Assembly: GCA_021791455.1 (NCBI GenBank) | Contig: JAJYWM010000409.1 | Coordinates: 1-11,298 of the forward strand | DNA from: a bacterium | GTDB taxonomy: Bacteria > Chloroflexota > Dormibacteria > UBA8260 > Bog-877 | Direction of reading: 5' to 3' | Length of the DNA: 11,298 nt | Shown: piece after piece, positions 6,175-11,298 of the stretch | Position numbering within the stretch: the first letter of the stretch is position 1 | Layout: the number at the start of each line of letters is the position of its first letter | The notes under the pieces: generated by a model | What the model was told of the DNA's origin: nothing | What the model saw: the letters and a program-made list of their open reading frames with translations, nothing else | The model's database searches: none | Translations under genes and position numbers: made by a program

Positions 6175-6871
6175 TGAGGTGGCTCCGAAAGAACTCCGTG
6201 ATGCGTCGCCGGGAGTCGGCCTCCGCCACCTCGTCGTAGCCGATGCCTCCGACCTTGTGCATCACCAGGGGCAGAAGGCCGTGGTGTCGGTTCATGAAGC
6301 CGTGGCCGACCCGGGGATATTCCTTTACGTCGTGGGGCACCGACGCCTCGGTCAGGGCTGACTCCAGCCTCGCGGCGGCGCCGCGCAGGGTGCGGTCGCG
6401 CTGTCCGAAGCTGGCCACCATGGGGCAGGAATCTGACAGCCACGCCGATGCGTCGGCCGGAACCTGGCCATAGTTGACGCTGGCCGCGGCATAACCATGG
6501 CCCGGGGCCATGAGAAGGGCGAAGCCTCCACCCAAGCAAAAGCCGGCAATCCCCAGTCTCCCGCTGCAGCGGTGATCCCGGGCCAGCCAGGCGCTGGCTG
6601 CCTTAACGTCTTCGAAGGTTCGGCCCTCGCGTCTGGCGAGGTCTCGGAAGGCCGCCCGGACACAGGCGATCTTGCGTCCGCGACTGAAGAGATCGGGCGC
6701 CAGGGCAAGGAATCCCTCCGAGGCCAGCCAGTCCGCCTGGGTCACCAGATCCGTGGTCATGCCGAACACGTCATGGATCAGCACGACTCCGGCAAACAGG
6801 CCCTCCCCCTGGGGGCAGGCCAAATAGGCGGGTAGGTCACCCCGGGTGGTGGGGACCGCGACAGTTGCCAA
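6152..6871 (-). CDS. dienelactone hydrolase family protein
   Basis: The protein is a 239-residue alpha/beta hydrolase. The dienelactone hydrolase triad is visible: nucleophile Cys 112 in GIAGFCLGGGFALL, Asp 159 in SFGQRDRTL, and His 190 in YPRVGHGFMNRH. The oxyanion and substrate-gating region reads VVLIHDVFGM (30-38), where classical DLH has IQEIFG, so the Glu is replaced by Asp or the region is shifted. In the family these cytosolic enzymes open lactones such as 4-carboxymethylenebut-2-en-4-olide; many members act on other esters or lactones. The substrate here is unknown. The start is TTG 6871 because AGGAGG lies 4 nt before it and no ATG or GTG suits the conserved N-terminus. It overlaps the ATL gene and lies 80 bp beyond the TetR gene, with a TATAGT (6918-6913) that could serve as a -10. 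Confidence 0.93.
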   Translation of the reverse strand: MATVAVPTTRGDLPAYLACPQGEGLFAGVVLIHDVFGMTTDLVTQADWLASEGFLALAPDLFSRGRKIACVRAAFRDLARREGRTFEDVKAASAWLARDHRCSGRLGIAGFCLGGGFALLMAPGHGYAAASVNYGQVPADASAWLSDSCPMVASFGQRDRTLRGAAARLESALTEASVPHDVKEYPRVGHGFMNRHHGLLPLVMHKVGGIGYDEVAEADSRRRITEFFRSHLSAPASQA

Positions 6872-6942
6872 TCAACCTCCTACTGCGCAATCGGCATGAT
6901 GGGTGCCGGTCAACTATATGAACAGGGAGTGCCCACCCGGCG

Positions 6943-6964
6943 AGCCGCCGCCTAATCGGCGGCT
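6943..6964 (-). terminator. GC-rich stem-loop at the end of the TetR gene
   Basis: AGCCGCCG (6943-6950) and CGGCGGCT (6957-6964) form a perfect 8-bp stem with a 6-base loop. On the minus strand the loop contains the TAG stop of the TetR gene. No T-run follows, so this is not a canonical intrinsic terminator. It may slow transcription, protect the 3' end, or be chance. Confidence 0.35.
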
Positions 6965-7614
6965 TGGTGGTCTTCCGAGTGCTGGGAGTCAACGCCGCCG
7001 CTGGCCCTGCCCCAGAGCCCGTCGAGGGCAATCTGAGACACCGCTCGGGCGACCTGCCACGGGTCCTCGGAGCGCTCCGGTCGGTACCACTCCGTGATCG
7101 AGTTGACCATACCGAAGATGAGCCTGGTGGCCAGGCGTGGGTCCACCGCTGGCCTGGTGCCGCGAGCCCCGGCGGCGTCTGCGACCATGGCCGCCACCAG
7201 ACGGTCGAATTCGCGCCGCCGTACCATGGCCCACTCCTCGGTGGGAGTGTTGCCGCGCACGCGTAGGAGCAGGGTGACGTACGGCAACTCGCGGGTGAGC
7301 GCAAGAGCGGTGCCGGCCACCACGTGGCGCAGTCGCTGCTCCGCCGGCCCGGTCTTGACTCCTGGCTCGTCCAAGACGGCGAAGAGTCCATCCAGGGCGC
7401 GGGTCACCGCCACCCGGAGAATCTGCTCCTTGCTGCTGAAGTGGTGGTAGATGGTCGACTTTGTGATCCCGGCGGCCCTGGCCACCTCCGCCATGCTGGT
7501 GCCGTCATAGCCGCGCCGGTTGAAGACCTCGACCGCTACCGCCAGCAGGGACTGCGCGTCGTGCTTGGGGCGCGGCCCGAGCCCGGTCACTCGGAGCGTA
7601 CGGTTGCCTGCCAC
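6952..7614 (-). CDS. TetR-family repressor, probable PaaR-type regulator
   Basis: The 220-residue protein has a TetR DNA-binding domain: [20 protein letters not shown] at about 26-45, then [20 protein letters not shown]. These form the helix-turn-helix with the conserved YHHF. The C-terminal ligand domain is less conserved ([17 protein letters not shown], then [17 protein letters not shown]). In paa loci a TetR protein often represses the epoxidase operon and releases DNA on binding phenylacetyl-CoA. The gene sits 87 bp divergent from paaA, with a perfect palindrome between, so the same role is likely here. The start is GTG 7614. The frame is open far upstream, but that part lies antisense to paaA and is not coding. 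No ribosome site precedes the GTG; CATACT at 7626-7621 is a possible -10 that would make the transcript leaderless. The effector is inferred. Confidence 0.9.
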   Translation of the reverse strand: MAGNRTLRVTGLGPRPKHDAQSLLAVAVEVFNRRGYDGTSMAEVARAAGITKSTIYHHFSSKEQILRVAVTRALDGLFAVLDEPGVKTGPAEQRLRHVVAGTALALTRELPYVTLLLRVRGNTPTEEWAMVRRREFDRLVAAMVADAAGARGTRPAVDPRLATRLIFGMVNSITEWYRPERSEDPWQVARAVSQIALDGLWGRASGGVDSQHSEDHQAAD

Positions 7615-7635
7615 GCTCAGAGTATGGCTGCGTTC

Positions 7636-7665
7636 TTGACTTCCGCAGCGGGGGCGCCCAAGATT
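7636..7665 (+). promoter_or_regulatory. putative paaABCDE promoter
   Basis: TTGACT at 7636-7641 matches the -35 consensus in five of six bases. AAGATT at 7660-7665 is a weak -10 after an 18-bp spacer. Transcription would start near 7672, inside the palindromic operator. A GCTGCG/CGCAGC inverted repeat (7627-7632 and 7644-7649) flanks the -35. Confidence 0.5.
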
Positions 7666-7669
7666 GGAA

Positions 7670-7685
7670 CCGACCGATCGGTCGG
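7670..7685. promoter_or_regulatory. perfect 16-bp palindrome, likely TetR (PaaR-type) operator
   Basis: CCGACCGATCGGTCGG is perfectly self-complementary over 16 bp. It lies between the divergent TetR gene and paaA, covering the predicted paaA transcription start and ending 16 bp before the paaA ATG. TetR-family dimers typically bind palindromes of this length, and CCGACCG-type half-sites are common among their operators. No second perfect copy was seen in the window. Confidence 0.75.
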
Positions 7686-7701
7686 GAAGCAGGAGTGCTG
7701 T

Positions 7702-8658
7702 ATGGCAGAGCAGGATCAGAGCCAGAGGGAGAGGGCCTTCCAGGCGCGCATAGACGCCGACGAGAAGATCGAACCGCGTGACTGGATGCCGGAGCGCTAC
7801 CGAGCGACCCTTATCCGGCAGATCGCCCAGCACGCCCACTCCGAGATCATCGGGATGCAGCCGGAGGGAAACTGGATAACCAGGGCCCCGTCCCTGAGGC
7901 GGAAGGCGATACTTCTTGCCAAGGTGCAGGACGAGGCCGGGCACGGGCTCTATCTCTACTCCGCAGCGGAGACTCTGGGAGTCGACCGTGGCGAGCTGGT
8001 GCAGCAGCTGCAGAGCGGCCGTCAGAAGTACTCCAGCATCTTCAACTACCCGACTCTGTCCTGGGCTGACGTCGGCACCATCGGCTGGCTCGTCGACGGG
8101 GCTGCGATCACCAACCAGCTGGCGCTGACCCACACCTCCTACGGGCCATACGCCCGGGCCATGGTCCGAATCTGTCGCGAGGAGTCGTTCCATCAGCGCC
8201 AGGGTTTCGAGCTGCTGATGCATCTGAGTCACGGCACGGAGCAGCAGCATGCGATGGCCCAGGACTCGGTCAACCGGTGGTGGTGGCCGTCTTTGATGAT
8301 GTTCGGTCCACCCGACCAGGCCTCCCCCAACAGCGCCCAGTCGATGGCCTGGCGGATCAAGCGGGTCAGCAATGATGATCTGCGCCAGCGCTTCGTGGAC
8401 ATGACCGTCCCTCAAGCGCAGGCTCTCGGTCTCAGCCTGCCGGACCCGGAGCTGAGCTGGAACGAGGATCGCGGCCACTACGACTTCGGGCCCATCGACT
8501 GGGATGAGTTCGCCAGGGTGGTCGGTGGCCAAGGCCCCTGCAACGCTGAGCGGTTGGCGCGCCGGAGAGAGGCGGACGAGCAGGGAGCATGGGTGCGGGA
8601 GGCTGCGCTGGCGTGGGCCGCCAAGCACCCGGGCCCCGACTCCCAGCAGGCGGCATGA
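7702..8658 (+). CDS. paaA: ring 1,2-phenylacetyl-CoA epoxidase, catalytic subunit PaaA
   Basis: PaaA is the diiron subunit of the PaaABCE monooxygenase, which adds one oxygen atom across C1-C2 of phenylacetyl-CoA. The 318-residue protein carries the four-helix diiron ligands: Glu 48 in [13 protein letters not shown], Glu 78 and His 81 in [17 protein letters not shown], and Glu 161 and His 164 in [29 protein letters not shown] (190-205) is also typical of PaaA. The start is ATG 7702, with AGGAG (7691-7695) 6 nt upstream; the open frame to the left is non-coding DNA and antisense to the TetR gene. It is the first gene of a five-gene operon, and its stop overlaps the paaB start as ATGA. Repression by the divergent TetR is likely. 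The call is very secure. Confidence 0.98.
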   Translation: MAEQDQSQRERAFQARIDADEKIEPRDWMPERYRATLIRQIAQHAHSEIIGMQPEGNWITRAPSLRRKAILLAKVQDEAGHGLYLYSAAETLGVDRGELVQQLQSGRQKYSSIFNYPTLSWADVGTIGWLVDGAAITNQLALTHTSYGPYARAMVRICREESFHQRQGFELLMHLSHGTEQQHAMAQDSVNRWWWPSLMMFGPPDQASPNSAQSMAWRIKRVSNDDLRQRFVDMTVPQAQALGLSLPDPELSWNEDRGHYDFGPIDWDEFARVVGGQGPCNAERLARRREADEQGAWVREAALAWAAKHPGPDSQQAA

Positions 8659-8942
8659 GCGCGTCTGGGCCGAGTCCGCTGTGGGAGGTGTTCGTGCGCA
8701 GCCGCAGGGGCCTGTCCCACAACCACGTGGGTTCGCTGCATGCCTCCGACGCCGAGATGGCCCTCCAGAACGCCCGGGACCTCTACACCCGCCGCGGCGA
8801 GGGCGTCTCCATCTGGGTTGTCAGAGCCGCCGACATTCATGCCTCGGATCCTGACGAGAAAGGCCCCCTCTTCGACCCCCCGGCTGACAAGGTCTACCGT
8901 CATCCCACCTTTTACATGGTGCCCGAGGACCTCAAGCTTTGA
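8655..8942 (+). CDS. paaB: phenylacetyl-CoA epoxidase subunit PaaB
   Basis: PaaB is a small structural subunit that bridges the PaaAC heterodimers in the epoxidase complex and is required for activity. The 95-residue length is exactly that of the family. Key segments: [20 protein letters not shown] near the N-terminus, [20 protein letters not shown], then [10 protein letters not shown], and a C-terminal [16 protein letters not shown]. The start ATG overlaps the paaA stop by 4 bases (ATGA), so translation is probably coupled. Its own stop overlaps the paaC TTG start (TTGA). Nothing is truncated. Confidence 0.97.
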   Translation: MSASGPSPLWEVFVRSRRGLSHNHVGSLHASDAEMALQNARDLYTRRGEGVSIWVVRAADIHASDPDEKGPLFDPPADKVYRHPTFYMVPEDLKL

Positions 8943-9712
8943 GTTCGGCCTCAGCGGTTGCCGCCCCCGCCGACTTGGTGGAGTACTGCCTGCGCCTGGG
9001 CGATGACTGCCTCGTCCTGTCTCACCGTCTCTCCGAGTGGACGGGCCATGCCCACGACTTCGAGGAGGACGTGGCGCTGGCCAACCTGGCACTGGACCTC
9101 CTTGGTCAGGCCCGCAACCTGCTCTCATACGCCGGGGAGATCGAGGGGCGGGGGCGCGACGAGGACTCCCTCGCCTATTGGAGAGACGATCGCGATTTCC
9201 GCAACTGCCTGTTGGTGGAACAGCCGAATGGCGACTTCGCGATGACCATGGTGCGCCATCTGTTCTTCTCCGCTCACCAGGTGGCGCTTCACCAGAGGCT
9301 GCTTGGTTCGAGCGATGCCACCCTCGCCGCCGTCGCCGGCAAGGCCGTCAAGGAGGCCAGATATCACCGTGACCACGCAGCCCTCTGGGTGGTGCGCCTG
9401 GGGGCCGGCACAGAGGAGAGCCACCGGCGCGCCTCTGCAGCGGTGACCGCCCTCTTACCCCTAGTCGGCGAGCTTTTCGAGGAGGATGCACTGGTCCAGC
9501 GGCTGGTGAGCAACGCCGTCATCCCTGATCCGGGTCAGATTTCCGCCGAGTGGAACACCTATGTCGACGCCACCCTGCGGGAGGCGACCCTGGACAGGCC
9601 CCAGGTCGCCTCCCGCAGCGGCGGTAGACGCGGTCTGCACTCTGAGCACTTGGGCCATCTGTTGGCCGAGATGCAGCACCTCCACAGGAGCCATCCTGAT
9701 GCCTCTTGGTGA
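8939..9712 (+). CDS. paaC: phenylacetyl-CoA epoxidase structural subunit PaaC
   Basis: PaaC is a catalytically inactive PaaA-like ferritin-fold partner that forms the stable core with PaaA and binds the reductase. The protein has 257 residues. Characteristic stretches: LVEYCLRLGDDCLVLSHRLS at 13-32; EEDVALANLALDLLGQARN; YWRDDRDFRNCLLVEQPNGD at 80-99; KEARYHRDHAALWVVRLG; and the C-terminal GLHSEHLGHLLAEMQHLHRS. The TTG start at 8939 overlaps the paaB stop as TTGA, with GAGG at 8925-8928 upstream; no ATG lies near the expected N-terminus. The paaD start lies 14 bases inside its end. The first 11 residues are Ala/Ser-rich, consistent with a non-conserved leader, and GTG codons slightly downstream are an alternative start. 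Confidence 0.96.
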   Translation: MSSASAVAAPADLVEYCLRLGDDCLVLSHRLSEWTGHAHDFEEDVALANLALDLLGQARNLLSYAGEIEGRGRDEDSLAYWRDDRDFRNCLLVEQPNGDFAMTMVRHLFFSAHQVALHQRLLGSSDATLAAVAGKAVKEARYHRDHAALWVVRLGAGTEESHRRASAAVTALLPLVGELFEEDALVQRLVSNAVIPDPGQISAEWNTYVDATLREATLDRPQVASRSGGRRGLHSEHLGHLLAEMQHLHRSHPDASW

Positions 9713-10175
9713 GCACAGCGCGAGAGCCGCGGTGGCCTCGGTGTGCGACCCGGAGCTCCCCGGCCTGACCCTGGAGGACCTGGGAGTCCTGAGGTCGGTG
9801 GAGGTGGATGCCGCGGGCGCGGTTCTGGTGCTCCTGACCCCGACCTACTCCGGTTGTCCGGCGCTGGATGCGATGCGCGAGGATGTGCTCAAGGCACTTC
9901 GGGCGGCGGGCTTTCCCAGGGCGAAGGTCGAGTTCACCCTCACGCCGCCGTGGAGTACCAGCATGCTGGGACCGCGGGCCAGGGAGCGCATGCGGGCGCT
10001 GGGGATCGCTCCCCCCGGAGTCGGCTCGACCCCGATCTCGATCACCCTAAAGTGCCCGAATTGCGGATCCCTGCGCACCGAGGAGACCAGTCGCTTCGGG
10101 ACAACCTCCTGCAAGTCGCTATGGAGATGCCGCAGCTGCGGGGAACCGTTCGAGCACTTCAAGGCACTCCATTGA
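9699..10175 (+). CDS. paaD: PaaD, MIP18/DUF59 Fe-S maturation factor of the epoxidase
   Basis: PaaD (also called PaaJ in some organisms) is needed for active epoxidase, probably for Fe-S cluster assembly on PaaE; it is not in the purified complex. The 158-residue protein has the MIP18 (DUF59) domain first: VCDPELPGLTLEDLGVLRSV at 15-34, then TPTYSGCPALDAM with the conserved Cys at 53, and FTLTPPWSTSML. A C-terminal zinc- or Fe-S-like domain follows with Cys 119, 122, 138, 144 and 147 (CPNCG, TSCKSLWRCRSCGEPFEHFK). The ATG at 9699 has AGGAG (9686-9690) 8 nt upstream and lies inside paaC, overlapping it by 14 bp. The stop overlaps the paaE start as TTGA. All five cysteines expected of the full-length form are present. 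Confidence 0.95.
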   Translation: MPLGEHSARAAVASVCDPELPGLTLEDLGVLRSVEVDAAGAVLVLLTPTYSGCPALDAMREDVLKALRAAGFPRAKVEFTLTPPWSTSMLGPRARERMRALGIAPPGVGSTPISITLKCPNCGSLRTEETSRFGTTSCKSLWRCRSCGEPFEHFKALH

Positions 10176-11269
10176 CCGAGGGCCTGGAGCCCAAGCGCCG
10201 GGCCGGATTCCACAAGCTGACTGTGGAATCCATCGAAGCGGTGGCGAACGATGCGGTCGCCGTGACCTTCACGGTTCCCCCCGGCCTCGAAGAGAGGTTC
10301 CAATACTCCGCCGGCCAGCACCTGACCGTGCGGGCGAAGCAGCTTGGCGACGACGTGCGCCGCACCTATTCAATCTGTTCCCCTCCCAGCGCCCACCGCC
10401 TGCGGGTGGGGGTGCGGCGACTGCCGGGCGGGCTGATGTCTGAGTTCATCCACTCCCAGCTGAGGGTGGGCGAAGAGCTCGAGGTGATGGAGCCGGCGGG
10501 CAACTTCACCCTGGCGCTCGACCCGGGCGCGGAACGCTCCTACGTTGCGATCGCCGCCGGCTCGGGAATAACCCCGATCCTGGCGCTTGTGGCAGAGACC
10601 CTGGGCACCGAACCGAGGAGCCAGTTCACTCTCCTCTACGGGAACAGGACGGTGGAGTCGACCATGTTCTTGGACGAGCTGGCGGATCTCAAGGATCGGT
10701 ACCCGGACCGCCTGCAGCTGATCCACCTCTTCTCTCGCCAGCGCCAGAGCCAGGAGATCAACAACGGCCGTTTGGATCGCGAGAAGCTGGCCCGCTTGGT
10801 CGATGTGTTCGTGACCCCCGGCGACGTGCATGCCTGGCTGCTCTGCGGGCCCTTCGAGATGGTCCGGGCCGCGCGTCGGCTGGTGGGTGAACGCGGAGTC
10901 ACCGAGTCCCTTGTCAAGACCGAGCTCTTCTTCGTCGAGGATGAGCCTCCTCTCCGGACCTCGGCGGAGGCTGAGGCCCTCTCCCGCTCCGGGCTGGTCG
11001 AGGTGCGAGCCACGCTTGATGGCAGAGAGACCCTGTTCACCATGACGCGGGAGCAGAAGATCGTGGACGCGCTGGGGCTGGTCAGGCCCGACGCTCCGTT
11101 CTCGTGCAAGGGCGGAGTCTGCGCGACGTGCCGGGCGCGGCTCATCGAGGGCCAAGTGGTGATGGATCACACCTATGCCCTGGAGGAGTCGGAGCGGGAG
11201 CAGGGATGGGTTCTCACCTGTCAGGCCCACCCTATCTCCGACACCGTCGTCGTCGACTACGACGGGTGA
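10172..11269 (+). CDS. paaE: phenylacetyl-CoA epoxidase reductase subunit PaaE
   Basis: PaaE passes electrons from NADPH through FAD and a [2Fe-2S] cluster to the PaaA diiron centre. The 365-residue protein has all three modules. The FAD domain has AGQHLTVR (47-54) and RRTYSICS (63-70). The nicotinamide domain has AIAAGSGITPILAL (126-139), LLYGNRT and LLCGPFEM (223-230). The plant-type ferredoxin domain at about 275-365 has cluster ligands Cys 312, 317, 320 and 350 (FSCKGGVCATCRARL, WVLTCQAHP). The TTG start at 10172 overlaps the paaD stop (TTGA), the same junction as paaB/paaC; no ATG is available before the conserved domain begins. It is the last complete gene of the operon here; 29 bases remain before the window ends, so further paa genes could follow. 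Confidence 0.97.
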   Translation: MTEGLEPKRRAGFHKLTVESIEAVANDAVAVTFTVPPGLEERFQYSAGQHLTVRAKQLGDDVRRTYSICSPPSAHRLRVGVRRLPGGLMSEFIHSQLRVGEELEVMEPAGNFTLALDPGAERSYVAIAAGSGITPILALVAETLGTEPRSQFTLLYGNRTVESTMFLDELADLKDRYPDRLQLIHLFSRQRQSQEINNGRLDREKLARLVDVFVTPGDVHAWLLCGPFEMVRAARRLVGERGVTESLVKTELFFVEDEPPLRTSAEAEALSRSGLVEVRATLDGRETLFTMTREQKIVDALGLVRPDAPFSCKGGVCATCRARLIEGQVVMDHTYALEESEREQGWVLTCQAHPISDTVVVDYDG

Positions 11270-11298
11270 TCGCAGCCCGGTATCCTGGCCCGACATGA

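Noticed and set aside
7615..8628. Long upstream extension of the TetR frame, antisense to paaA
   Set aside because: Conserved TetR sequence begins only after the GTG at 7614. The extension has no family features and lies opposite an unmistakable paaA.
10370..11296. 308-residue minus-strand open frame across paaE
   Set aside because: It is an antisense shadow of paaE with biased, non-domain composition.
1..11298. CRISPR arrays, tRNA or rRNA genes, insertion sequences
   Set aside because: No regularly spaced repeats, tRNA-like cloverleaf, transposase motifs or terminal inverted repeats were seen.

Overview
This is GC-rich bacterial DNA (roughly two-thirds G+C by eye) with frequent GTG and TTG start codons and tightly overlapping genes. 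That suits an actinobacterium or another high-GC, non-proteobacterial lineage; the sequence alone does not fix the taxon. The core of the window is a phenylacetic acid (paa) catabolism locus in two blocks, with a small accessory patch at the left end.

Layout. (1) 1-1000: a Phd/YefM-type antitoxin (minus, 9-272) that would be followed off the left edge by its toxin; an HNH nuclease-like gene (plus, from 395) whose reading frame degenerates after the HNH core; and a small minus-strand gene (609-950) interrupted by an in-frame TGA. This looks like a decaying accessory patch. (2) 1064-2884: an SRPBCC protein (minus), a TenA-family aminopyrimidine/thiamin-salvage enzyme (plus), and a small multi-spanning membrane protein (minus, TTG start). 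(3) 3037-4816: paaI (thioesterase) and paaK (phenylacetate-CoA ligase), plus strand, overlapping. (4) 4874-7614: four minus-strand genes, read right to left: a TetR regulator, a dienelactone-hydrolase family protein, an alkyltransferase-like (ATL) DNA-damage protein that overlaps it, and an EamA-type transporter. (5) 7702-11269: paaA-paaB-paaC-paaD-paaE, one plus-strand operon in which each gene overlaps the next.

How they work together. PaaK activates phenylacetate to phenylacetyl-CoA. PaaABCE, with PaaD as an Fe-S maturation factor, is the multicomponent monooxygenase that forms the ring-1,2-epoxide, with PaaE passing electrons from NADPH. PaaI hydrolyses aromatic CoA thioesters that would otherwise sequester CoA. 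The later steps (PaaG, PaaZ, PaaF, PaaH, PaaJ) are not in the window. A TetR repressor gene diverges from paaA, and a perfect 16-bp palindrome (7670-7685) lies in the 87-bp gap at the predicted transcription start of paaA. This is the expected design for a repressor relieved by phenylacetyl-CoA.

No wholly new system is evident. The points most worth a second look are the operator, the ATL protein (Trp in place of the catalytic Cys) coupled to a hydrolase inside a pathway that makes a reactive epoxide, the twice-used TTGA start/stop junction in the paa operon, and the two damaged genes at the left end.
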